The translations under genes and the position numbers were made by a program. Below, piece by piece: positions 1 to 7,292 of a stretch of DNA of 62,315 nucleotides; position 1 is the stretch's first letter, and every line of letters begins with the position of its first letter. Below the pieces are notes generated by a model. The model saw only the letters and a program-made list of their open reading frames with translations. It searched no databases and was not told where the DNA came from. Source of the stretch: Lachnospiraceae bacterium (lineage in GTDB: Bacteria; Bacillota; Clostridia; Lachnospirales; Lachnospiraceae); the NCBI GenBank assembly GCA_017436865.1, contig JAFSCH010000056.1:1-62315 (forward strand), written 5' to 3'.

Positions 1-1
1 T

Positions 2-103
2 TGCTTTTATGAAGGATACATATCGCATGATTATGCCGAGGTAGTTACTAACCATGTGTTATTGACTAATGCAGGTATGATTCTTCGTGAGGCATGGGAA
101 TAG
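2..103 (+). CDS. C-terminal end of an unrecognised protein, cut by the window edge
   Basis: An open frame enters from the left edge and stops at a tag at 101-103, leaving the last 33 residues of a protein that ends in LREAWE. I do not recognise the family. It lies on the same strand 114 bases ahead of the HTH regulator, so it may belong to the same accessory cassette, but nothing in the fragment shows a function. The rest of the gene is outside the window. Confidence 0.35.
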   Translation, partial: CFYEGYISHDYAEVVTNHVLLTNAGMILREAWE

Positions 104-217
104 AAAAAGCAGCTGGTAAAGAGACAGGGAGAAAAAGTAGCTCAGTCTTACAAAAACCTTTTTTTGTTGATAATATTTCGGTATGCCGATATAATAAATA
201 GAGAGGAGGAAGCAGAG

Positions 218-646
218 ATGGTAGAAAGGTTATTAAAGAAACAGAACATGACAAAATACCGGCTTGCGGTAGAAGCAGGCATTCCTCACGCTACACTGAA
301 TGATATATGTAGTGGAAAAACCAGACTGGAAAAATGCAGTGCAGAAACGGTATATAAATTAGCAAAGGTATTAGGAGTTTCTATGGAGATGCTGACAGTT
401 GCAGGGATACAGAATGCAGAAAGAGAACGTGCCTACGAATATGGCCTGCCGGAATATCTGCAGCATGATTTAGATGCCTACAAGGAAGGGCTGAAAAATA
501 AGTCTGATTTATTGGATTGTCTGTGGGGAGAACTGTACGGAAGCATTAACATAGCAGAAATTAATGATGGAGCAATTACACGGGAACATGCAGAATTTCT
601 GCGAAACAAGTATCTTTTCGGAGGAAAACATGACAGGAACGATTGA
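218..646 (+). CDS. XRE-type helix-turn-helix regulator, HipB-like
   Basis: A 142-residue DNA-binding protein. Residues about 1-60 form a Cro/C1-type helix-turn-helix (MTKYRLAVEAGI followed by PHATLNDICSGK, then a repeat-like third helix ending KVLGVSMEMLT). The rest is an acidic, helical tail without a recognised domain. I place the start at 218 because a strong ribosome binding site (gagaggagga, 201-210) precedes it; the frame also stays open up to 164. Its end overlaps the next frame, which begins like a HipA-type kinase, the arrangement expected of a HipB/HipA toxin-antitoxin pair. Because the kinase is truncated, the regulator is probably an orphan that could still repress its own promoter. 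The family call rests on HTH pattern and context. Confidence 0.7.
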   Translation: MVERLLKKQNMTKYRLAVEAGIPHATLNDICSGKTRLEKCSAETVYKLAKVLGVSMEMLTVAGIQNAERERAYEYGLPEYLQHDLDAYKEGLKNKSDLLDCLWGELYGSINIAEINDGAITREHAEFLRNKYLFGGKHDRND

Positions 647-794
647 TTTTACAAACTGCAAGAAGATTTTAGGAAGGGCATACAATGGTGCTAACGGAAA
701 GAAGATTGCAGTGGAATATAACGGAAGAGAGTATATGCTTAAGTTTCCACCTAATGTTGTGATAAAGAATGCAATGAAAAGCAATAATATTTAG
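630..794 (+). pseudogene. Truncated HipA-like serine/threonine kinase, N-terminal fragment
   Basis: The atg at 630 follows the ribosome binding site ggagg (620-624) and overlaps the HTH gene. It encodes only 54 residues, with the segment CKKILGRAYNGANGKKI and then YMLKFPP. This resembles the first strand-rich segment of clostridial HipA-domain proteins, where KYMLKFPP-like sequence precedes a domain of 250 or more residues. The frame stops at 792-794 and no continuation is seen in any frame downstream, so the catalytic part is absent. It is best read as the 5' relic of a toxin gene after a deletion. The family assignment comes from memory of the motif and should be treated as probable. Confidence 0.5.
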
Positions 795-950
795 AAGAGT
801 ATAAAGAAGAGGTCGAATAAATTATTTGGCATTAAGTGAAGCATTTTAGCATATACTATGAGTAACTGTAGAAATTGCTTGACATGAAGTGCGAAGTCAA
901 GTAAGATAAGTACAGTGATTGCGTTGCAGAAACCTGTGAGGCCTGCGACC
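795..950. promoter_or_regulatory. Gene-free stretch with a consensus-like promoter at 879-907
   Basis: No open frame with support was found here. TTGACA at 879-884 is followed after exactly 17 bases by TAAGAT at 902-907, a good sigma-A-type promoter on the plus strand. A short inverted repeat (cttgac at 878-883 with gtcaag at 896-901) overlaps the promoter and could be an operator. Transcription from here would start near 914 and run into the terminator at 951-982. Confidence 0.45.
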
Positions 951-982
951 GGGGGAGAACCTGCGGGGTCTCCTCTTTTTTA
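951..982 (+). terminator. Rho-independent terminator
   Basis: The arms gggggaga (951-958) and tctcctc (969-975) pair with one G-U, with the loop acctgcgggg, and a run of T follows at 976-981. Dispersed repeat copy A begins right after it. Confidence 0.65.
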
Positions 983-984
983 CG

Positions 985-1074
985 TAATAGGAAATTGCTG
1001 TAACATAGTGGTAGTTAGACAAGAATTTCGTAAGAAATTCTTGCCAAAGTGCGTGCGCTGGCACGCACTATTTT
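985..1074 (+). repeat. Two-hairpin dispersed repeat, copy A (subtype 1)
   Basis: It starts taataggaaattgctg and carries hairpin 1 (caagaatttc, loop gtaa, gaaattcttg) and hairpin 2 (agtgcgtgc, loop gctg, gcacgcact), ending in tatttt. The same unit recurs at 15241, 46479 and 54365, with subtype 2 at 46976 and 54459 and a partial copy at 32227. It abuts the T-run of the preceding terminator. An open frame across it is a by-product of the repeat. Confidence 0.9.
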
Positions 1075-1094
1075 ACTTTAAGGAGACATTGAAT

Positions 1095-1321
1095 ATGCCA
1101 AAGATTTTTTGAGTTATGATCAGCAAGTTGAAAAACTGAAGAATGAAAAAATCTGCAAATTGATGATGAGGCATATTACAAAGCCGACAGATTATCATTA
1201 CATAAATCATGCACAGAGAAAATATGGAAATGTTCCGTTATGGGTACTGACAAATGCATTGACATTTGGAAATATCTCAAAAATGTATATGCTGCAACGG
1301 ATAAGTGGTATGACTCGGTAA
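1095..1321 (+). pseudogene. Decayed Abi_2-family gene (abortive-infection type)
   Basis: The ribosome binding site aaggagac (1080-1087) leads to atg at 1095, which reads MPKIF and then tga. One extra T in the T-run at 1105-1110 would restore the usual start MPKIF-LSYDQQVEKLKNEK. After that the frame jumps to a central Abi_2-like segment (YINHAQRKYGNVPLW, then VLTNALTFGNISKMY), so about half the protein is missing. Homology ends near 1300, where recombinase sequence begins in another frame. Abi_2 proteins are linked to phage defence by abortive infection; this copy has a frameshift, an internal deletion and a lost 3' end, so it cannot be functional. Confidence 0.6.
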
Positions 1322-2220
1322 TCTTTAAAATGCTCCGGAATGAGAAATACATGGGAGATGCCCTGCTACAGAAGACCTACACGGTGGATTTCATGACCAA
1401 GAAAAAGGTTATCAATAAAGGAATTGTGCCACAGTATTATGTGGAAGATGACCATGAGCCAATCATACCGAAGGAATTATTTTATCGGGTGCAGGAAGAA
1501 CTGGCAAGACGTGCATCCATGAATAAATCAGCAGTCACGCGCAAGAAGAACCAAAAAAGTAAATTTTCCTCAGAATACGCACTCACCGGTTTACTGCTCT
1601 GCGGAGACTGCGGACAGGAATACAGAAGAGTTACATGGTCGAGGAATGGCAAAAAGAAGATAGTGTGGCGGTGCAGCAATCGATTGACAAACGGAACCAA
1701 GAACTGCAAGAAGTCCGAGACGCTGGAAGAGGGAGCATTGAACAGGGCAGTCATGGAGGCCATAAACAGAATCACCAAGGGTGATGGAGATTTTGTAGGA
1801 GCCTTCAGACAGAACGTCATCCGGGTAATCGGAAGCTATGGTGGAGAGCAGGAGCCGGATGAATACGATGAAAAAATCAAAGAAAAGGAAGAAGAGATGG
1901 TGGCTCTGATTGCAGAAAATGCAAGGGTAGGCTCCTACACCGATGAATTCGATGAGAGATACCGCAGGATTGCAGAAGAAATCACCACCCTAAAAGAAGA
2001 ACAGATAGAGGCCAGACGGAAGAAAAAACTGGCGGACAGTTATGAACAGCGGTTGAAGGATATGGATAGTTTCCTAGAGAAACAGACCTGCCAGATACCG
2101 GAATTTGATAATGACCTTGTAAGAAGGCTGATAGCAAGCATCAAGGTAGTCTCTGCCGAGAAGTTGATTATCCAGTTCCAGTCGGGAATCGTCATGGAGC
2201 AGGAAATCAGATATGAGTAA
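1300..2220 (+). pseudogene. Large serine recombinase, C-terminal remnant
   Basis: The open frame runs from 1240 but recombinase-like sequence starts about 1300 (KMLRNEKYMGDALLQKTYT). A zinc beta-ribbon follows, with CGDCG and later RCSNRL and NCKK, then a long charged coiled coil and a C-terminal segment. These are the recombinase, zinc-ribbon and coiled-coil parts of large serine integrases of Firmicutes mobile elements. The catalytic resolvase domain, about 150 N-terminal residues with the active serine, is absent and is replaced by the Abi_2 remnant. The element that carried it is therefore immobile. Frame and composition are otherwise well kept, suggesting fairly recent truncation. Confidence 0.8.
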
Positions 2221-2244
2221 GTGACAGGCAGGTATGGGAATTAA

Positions 2245-3010
2245 ATGAAGAAAAATATGAGAATATTGGATATAGATATGGATTATTTTTTTAAAGGAAA
2301 TCCCTATTATGATATCGGAAAATAGCACAGAAAGAATCTCTGATGCCGATTATCCAGTATGGAGTAAAGATGAAGTAATTGATTTTTTTGAAAATAGATT
2401 AGGTCTGTCTAAAGAAATAAAAATTAAAGGGAAAATAGTTACCCACCATAATGAGGCATTATATTATTGGAGAAAATTAATACAAGAGTATAGTTTGTCG
2501 ATACCTTTTGAAGTAGTACATATTGATTCGCATGCGGATTTGGGATTAGGATATCCTTCTTGGGTGTTTATTTTGGATTCTTTACTTAGTGTGCCGGCAG
2601 AAGAAAGAATAAAAATAGAAAACTATGGAGAGATGTTTGAAAAATATTATGAGCCTAGCATAGGGGATTATCTGTTATTTGCACTGGCCTTTAGATGGAT
2701 TAGCAAACTTGTCTATGTGTGCAATCCTACAGATATAGGAAATGATTATGTGTGGATGATTTTAAAAGATGGAATAGAACCAAATGACAAAATTCAGTTG
2801 GCATACAATGAAAAGATGAAAGCGATAGAGATTGCGTCAAATACAGAACAGTATTATGCAACAGCATATCGGGAGCCAGAAGTAGATTTTGAAATTGTAA
2901 GACGTGTAGAGGATGTTAGTTACAATGGAGATTTTGATTATATAATATTCTGTGTTTCTCCTAATTATACACCGGCTGCCGCTGATTTTATCTCTTGCAG
3001 CAAAACATAA
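2245..3010 (+). pseudogene. UPF0489-family gene, frameshifted and truncated
   Basis: The first frame (atg 2245 or 2257) reads RILDIDMDYFFKGNPYYDIG and stops at 2323-2325. The family sequence then continues in the next frame (open from 2309): WSKDEVIDFFENRLGLSK, HHNEALYYW, and the strongly conserved VVHIDSHADLGLGYPSW. UPF0489 proteins contain such a metal-binding-looking HxDSHxD motif, but their function is not established. A single indel around 2310-2330 splits the gene. The 3' end is also lost, because past about 2990 the sequence joins a DUF2971-like tail in another frame. The ribosome binding site is weak. Confidence 0.65.
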
Positions 3011-3224
3011 AAGTTGGGAGCATGAAAGGGAATATAGAATTATCTGTCATAGAGATGATTTTCCGGCAATTCCATCTAAAATATATATAGGCCTCAATTG
3101 TAAAGAGGAGTATAGAAAAGAACTTATCGAAGTAGGAAGAAGCATTGATGTATGTAAAGTATATCAAATGGAATTTGATGAGGATAGTGAAATGTTTGGT
3201 TTGAAACAGAGATTATTACTATAA
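2988..3224 (+). pseudogene. DUF2971-like C-terminal fragment
   Basis: The frame open from 2952 becomes family-like at about 2990: KSWEHEREYRIICH, then a short acidic stretch, IYIGLNC and a closing beta-type segment ending in a taa at 3222-3224. DUF2971 proteins end with a very similar EWRI and YLG pattern; their role is unknown and they occur in accessory regions. No start codon or N-terminal domain belongs to it, and it overlaps the broken UPF0489 gene, so the pair marks a deletion junction. Confidence 0.45.
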
Positions 3225-3248
3225 TACATTGAAAGGGGTTGTGATGTC

Positions 3249-4307
3249 ATGTCAAATGAATTAAAGATTATAAATGATGAGAGCTATCAGAAATGGATTT
3301 GTGAGATAAAGGAACTGGTTCATGTCAGCCAATTAAAAGCAGCTGTTCAAGTGAACACAGAAATGATAAGGATGTACTGGCATATTGGAAAAGAAATTTC
3401 TGATATGCATGCAGATGCAATATGGGGAACTGGTTTCTATAAGACGATGAGTCGGTCTTTGAAAGAGGAATTTCCTAGTGTGAGTGGTTTTTCAGTGACA
3501 AATTTGAAGTATATGAAACGATTTTTCGAGTTTTATAAAAGCGATAATGAAAATCGTCAACAGGTTGTTGACGATTTGGAAAAGATTTGTTCAATACCCT
3601 GGGGACACCATATTTTAATAATGACAAAATGTGAAAATGTAGAAGAGGCATTATTTTATGTGCGAAAAACGTTAGAAAATGGATGGAGTAGGGCAATGTT
3701 GCTTAATTTTCTAGATGTGAATCTTTATAACTCACAAGGAAAAGCAATAACCAATTTTGATAGACAGCTTCCGGCTTTACAAAGTGATTTAGCAAAGGAA
3801 GTGATAAAAGATCCATATAATTTTGATTTTCTTACACTAACCGAGGGCTACCGTGAAAAAGAACTTGAGGATGCATTGACAAATAATATAACAAAATTTT
3901 TGTTGGAGTTAGGACAGGGATTTGCATATATTGGTAGGCAGCAGCCGATTATGATAGGGCAAAAAGAAATGGCAATGGATCTTCTTTTTTACCATATGAA
4001 ATTGAGATGCTATATCGTTATCGATTTAAAGGTAGGCGAGTTTGATGCGTCTTATACTAGTCAGATAGGAACTTATGTTGTTGCAGTGAACCATCAATTA
4101 AAAACAGATATGGATAATCCGACAATTGGACTGATTATATGTAAGACAAAGGACAATGTGGTTGCAGAATATTCACTTGAAGCCAGTAGTGTGCCTATAG
4201 GTATTTCTGAATATCAGTTGTCCAAGGTTCTTCCGAAGGAGATTGAAAGCTCACTTCCTTCAATAGAGGAGATCGAGAAGTCATTGAAGGCTATTACGGG
4301 AGAGTAA
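3249..4307 (+). CDS. DUF1016/YhcG-type PD-(D/E)XK nuclease-domain protein
   Basis: A 352-residue intact protein. The N-terminal half is a helical, probably DNA-binding domain (VQVNTEMIRMYWHIGKEI, FSVTNLKYMKRFFEFY). The C-terminal half carries the nuclease-like core, with MAMDLLFYH and YIVIDLKVGEF supplying the acidic residue and D-x-K of the PD-(D/E)XK fold, then GTYVVAVNHQLK. A ribosome binding site (aaagggg, 3232-3238) sits 10 bases ahead of atg 3249. DUF1016 genes are common in defence islands and near restriction systems, and the activity of most is untested. It is flanked by broken genes yet has no frameshift, which suggests retained selection or recent arrival. Confidence 0.85.
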   Translation: MSNELKIINDESYQKWICEIKELVHVSQLKAAVQVNTEMIRMYWHIGKEISDMHADAIWGTGFYKTMSRSLKEEFPSVSGFSVTNLKYMKRFFEFYKSDNENRQQVVDDLEKICSIPWGHHILIMTKCENVEEALFYVRKTLENGWSRAMLLNFLDVNLYNSQGKAITNFDRQLPALQSDLAKEVIKDPYNFDFLTLTEGYREKELEDALTNNITKFLLELGQGFAYIGRQQPIMIGQKEMAMDLLFYHMKLRCYIVIDLKVGEFDASYTSQIGTYVVAVNHQLKTDMDNPTIGLIICKTKDNVVAEYSLEASSVPIGISEYQLSKVLPKEIESSLPSIEEIEKSLKAITGE

Positions 4308-4319
4308 AGCAGGATAAAC

Positions 4320-4526
4320 ATGAAAGAAGAAATAAATGAAAAAAACCAATACGGGCTTATGCTAACCGTATTAGCTATAGTTATTGTTTTGTTACTGTTT
4401 TTGGTGGGATTGCTTATAAGGCATGGTAAACAGGTAAACCCTGATACGATAGAAGTAAAACCGCAGCAATTGATAATGGGAACGGAACGAGAAGAAATAT
4501 TGCATCATCAACAATTAAGCAGTTAG
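4320..4526 (+). CDS. Small single-pass membrane protein, possibly the 5' part of a broken gene
   Basis: A 68-residue frame with a charged start (MKEEINEKNQYGL), one hydrophobic helix at about residues 13-34 (LTVLAIVIVLLLFLVGLLI) and a short polar tail. It starts 12 bases after the nuclease gene. I do not recognise it. The downstream frame (4445-4891) is open from before this stop and continues as a soluble domain, so one indel near 4480-4500 may have split a membrane-anchored protein of about 190 residues in two. Confidence 0.4.
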   Translation: MKEEINEKNQYGLMLTVLAIVIVLLLFLVGLLIRHGKQVNPDTIEVKPQQLIMGTEREEILHHQQLSS

Positions 4527-4552
4527 GAAAGATAGATGAATATATAAGTTTA

Positions 4553-4891
4553 TTGGAGGATATAGACAGTCTAGTAGCAAAAGAGCAAGTAAATATGAAA
4601 GAATTGGTAATACCAGCTCATTCGGTTTATAGCGGTACAAAAGGATTGGTTCTAGATGAGAGTTTAATAGAAAATACGTTTGAAATATTAGGTTTAAATA
4701 GGTTGTGGTTCAGCACTGAAATGCATATATATGCATGGCATAAGGAATATGAATTGTTTGATGAGACGGAAAAGGTAGAAAATCATTATATTTTGGTTTA
4801 TCATGATGCATTTATTTATTTGCGAACTCAACGTACAAATAGTACAAAAGAAATCATTGAGTTGTTTGGTGGGAAAATAAAACTCTCGTGA
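4553..4891 (+). CDS. Unrecognised soluble protein, probably the 3' part of the preceding gene
   Basis: A 112-residue frame reachable only through a ttg at 4553 without a good ribosome binding site; the frame itself is open from 4445. It begins with a helical, acidic segment and then a mixed domain (HSVYSGTKGLVLDESLI, YAWHKEYELFDE, YILVYHDAFIYLRT). I recognise no family. Because it lacks a proper start and lies one frame away from the small membrane protein, I infer that both once formed a single anchored protein. Confidence 0.35.
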   Translation: MEDIDSLVAKEQVNMKELVIPAHSVYSGTKGLVLDESLIENTFEILGLNRLWFSTEMHIYAWHKEYELFDETEKVENHYILVYHDAFIYLRTQRTNSTKEIIELFGGKIKLS

Positions 4892-4907
4892 TTTTTTTGG
4901 AGATAAT

Positions 4908-5196
4908 ATGGATGGCGAGAGATGGGAAGAATTGTGTGATAGTTGTTATCGAATTCGCTATCAAGAGGATGGGTATCAGAAAGTCCCTGCCACAGCTAAT
5001 GGAGATGCCGGTAATGAAGGATTTGAAGAGTTTTTTTGATGAAATAATAGATGTTAATGTTGGACAGACTATTATTGCAATTACAATTAAAGATAGCGAT
5101 ACTGAGCAAGCAATTGCAGCTTTAGACCCAGATACTTATAATCTTATAAGAATAGAAAAAAGAGCATTTGTGAAAATGTCAGAAGAAATGATTTAG
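4908..5196 (+). pseudogene. Broken unrecognised gene with a poly-T frameshift
   Basis: The atg at 4908, behind ggaga (4899-4903), opens a 43-residue frame: MDGERWEELCDSCYRIRYQE, then VPATANGDAGNEGFEEFF, stopping at 5037-5039 inside seven T (5031-5037). With six T the frame would continue FFDEIIDVNVGQ to AFVKMSEEM, ending at 5196. The opening segment resembles the start of some clostridial accessory proteins with a restriction-like GDAGxEGF motif, but I cannot name the family. Loss of the rest of such a domain, or fusion of two fragments at the T-run, are both possible. The longer frame from 4888 lacks a credible start. Confidence 0.4.
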
Positions 5197-5207
5197 AGTG
5201 TGCAAAA

Positions 5208-5248
5208 GAAAGCCTCCAAGTTCCTCAAAGATTTGGAGGTTTTCTTCT
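5208..5248 (+). terminator. Rho-independent terminator
   Basis: The arms gcctccaa (5212-5219) and ttggagg (5233-5239) form a short hairpin followed by ttttctt. Flanking gaaa and tttc can lengthen the stem. It closes the group of genes starting at 3249. Confidence 0.7.
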
Positions 5249-5507
5249 GCCCATTTTTAGAGGAAAGTAATTTCCGAAATAAACAATCTATGGTACAATA
5301 TGCTAGAAGTTATCAACGGGATAGGTGGATCATAGAGAAAGAGCAGAACACAAATCACTCATAAGCAGTGCAGGAAAAGAAAGGGGCTACGTAAAGGAGT
5401 ATAAGGAAAGAGGGAAAATATTGTTGAGTATATACAAAAAAAGGTGAACATAGGTTATACTTAAGAATAGAAGGTTCTTGATATTTCATTAACGGAGGCG
5501 TGCGATT
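5249..5507. other. Gene-free leader of the AAA-ATPase gene
   Basis: No supported gene lies here. A tatact hexamer at 5456-5461 could be a -10 box, but no good -35 box sits 16-18 bases upstream. A ribosome binding site (ggaggcg, about 5493-5499) precedes the gtg start at 5508. No repeat copy was seen. Confidence 0.4.
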
Positions 5508-7208
5508 GTGGCGAAAAATGTAGCAATAGGAATACAAAACTTTGAAGAAGTAATAAAAGGAAATTGTTATTATATAGATAAGACTCATTTTATAAAAGAA
5601 TGGTGGGACAGTAAGGATAGTGTCACGCTGATTACCCGTCCCCGTCGTTTTGGAAAAACCATGAATATGAGTATGATAGAACAGTTCTTTTCTGTGAATT
5701 ATGTAGACAGAGGAGATTTGTTTGAAGGTCTTTCCATCTGGGAGAATGAAGAATATAGAGAGATACAGGGAACATATCCGGTTATTTTTCTGTCATTTGC
5801 CCATATTAAAGAGGATAATTATCAGGCCACGAGAGAAAAAATAGGAAAGCTGATTAATGCAATATTTGTTGATTTTGAGTATTTGCTGGATAGTGAAAAA
5901 CTGTCAATAGATGAAAAAGAGATTATCGCGAATATGAAAAAAACAACGAATGATGCAGATGTGACTTTGTCCTTGAATTTCCTTTCTAAGTTTTTATATA
6001 AGCATCATAATAAAAAAGCAATTATCCTTCTTGATGAATACGATACACCTATGCAAGAAGCCTATGTAAATGGTTATTGGGATGAACTTGTGTCATTTAC
6101 CAGAAGCTTGTTTAACTCTACATTTAAGACGAATCCATACTTGGAGAGAGGTCTGATGACAGGTATTACCAGGGTAAGCAAAGAATCGATTTTTTCTGAC
6201 TTGAATAATTTAGAGGTAGTGACAACTACGTCAGATAAATATGCGACAAGCTTTGGATTTACAGAAGAGGAAGTTTTTGTAGCGCTTGACGAATTTGGAT
6301 TAAGTAGTGAAAAAGAACAGGTAAAATTATGGTATGATGGATTCGTATTTGGAAAATATACAGATATCTATAATCCATGGTCTGTGTTAAATTTCCTTAA
6401 TAAAAAGGAGTACGACACCTATTGGGCAAATACAAGTGGAAATCGTTTGGTTAATAAGTTAATCAGAGAGGGCAATCCTGATATCAAGGAACTATTTGAA
6501 ATCTTGATTAGAGGCGACGTGATAAGATGTCCGATTGATGAACAGGTTGTATATAATCAGTTGGATGATGATGAAGATGCAGTGTGGAGCTTATTACTTG
6601 CAAGTGGATATTTGAAAGTGCTGACCTATGAAAAAATGAATTTGATACCGTTAGGAAAGCAACCACTCTATGATTTACAATTAACCAATGGTGAAGTGCA
6701 GAGAATGTTTATTACCATGATAAATGGATGGTTTACACCAGCAAAAAGACAGTATAATGAATTTGTGAAAGCATTGTTATCACAGGATTTAGATACAATG
6801 AATGAACTGATGAATCATATTAGCTGTGAAATTTTTACCTATTTTGATACAGGAAGACGGGTATCAAAAGAAGCACAGCCGGAAAGATTCTATCATGGAT
6901 TGGTTTTGGGCTTGCTGGTAGAACTACAACAGGAATATATACTGACCTCAAACAGAGAAAGTGGTTATGGTAGATATGATGTAATGCTTGAACCGCGTGA
7001 CAAAAGTAAAGCTGCATATATTTTAGAATTTAAAGTGCATAAGCCAAAAAGAGAAGAGTCATTAGAAGAAACAGTAGAAGCGGCTCTTAAGCAAATAGAA
7101 GAAAAGCAGTACGAAGCAGATTTATGTGCCAGAGGAATTGTAAGGGAAAATATTTACAAATATGGATTTGGATTTAGAGGGAAAGAAGTACTGATAGGAG
7201 GCAGATAA
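5508..7208 (+). CDS. AAA-ATPase-like / PD-(D/E)XK nuclease family protein
   Basis: A 566-residue protein of the AAA-ATPase_like plus PDDEXK_9 architecture, which is abundant in Clostridia and Bacteroidetes. The N-terminal part has YYIDKTHFIKEWW and a P-loop-like TRPRRFGKTMNMSM; LLDEYDTPMQEAY gives the Walker B region, and GITRVSKESIFSDLNNL is a family hallmark. The C-terminal domain (about residues 380-560) carries RYDVMLEPRD and YILEFKVHKPK, the D...ExK core of a nuclease fold. The start is gtg 5508 behind ggaggcg. The function is unproven; these genes often multiply like selfish elements. It stands alone between a terminator and the strong hairpin at 7241, at the boundary with the division cluster. 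Confidence 0.85.
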   Translation: MAKNVAIGIQNFEEVIKGNCYYIDKTHFIKEWWDSKDSVTLITRPRRFGKTMNMSMIEQFFSVNYVDRGDLFEGLSIWENEEYREIQGTYPVIFLSFAHIKEDNYQATREKIGKLINAIFVDFEYLLDSEKLSIDEKEIIANMKKTTNDADVTLSLNFLSKFLYKHHNKKAIILLDEYDTPMQEAYVNGYWDELVSFTRSLFNSTFKTNPYLERGLMTGITRVSKESIFSDLNNLEVVTTTSDKYATSFGFTEEEVFVALDEFGLSSEKEQVKLWYDGFVFGKYTDIYNPWSVLNFLNKKEYDTYWANTSGNRLVNKLIREGNPDIKELFEILIRGDVIRCPIDEQVVYNQLDDDEDAVWSLLLASGYLKVLTYEKMNLIPLGKQPLYDLQLTNGEVQRMFITMINGWFTPAKRQYNEFVKALLSQDLDTMNELMNHISCEIFTYFDTGRRVSKEAQPERFYHGLVLGLLVELQQEYILTSNRESGYGRYDVMLEPRDKSKAAYILEFKVHKPKREESLEETVEAALKQIEEKQYEADLCARGIVRENIYKYGFGFRGKEVLIGGR

Positions 7209-7240
7209 TGGCACTTGATAAAAGAAAAGTATAATTCATA

Positions 7241-7292
7241 ACCCCATACAAGTGCTAATATACTATTAGTAATGACTTGTATGGGGTTTTTT
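7241..7292 (+). terminator. Strong hairpin/terminator overlapping the leader of the PBP gene
   Basis: ccccatacaagt (7242-7253) pairs perfectly with acttgtatgggg (7275-7286) around a 21-base loop, and six T follow at 7287-7292. It fits a terminator for the ATPase gene. The start atg at 7293 follows immediately, and the only Shine-Dalgarno-like bases (gggg, 7283-7286) lie inside the stem. A tataat at 7230-7235 is placed so that a transcript could start at the foot of the stem. Confidence 0.75.

Noticed and set aside
915-1112. A 65-codon frame across the terminator and repeat copy A
   Set aside because: It translates the repeat and the leader of the Abi_2 relic; there is no ribosome binding site and no protein-like pattern.
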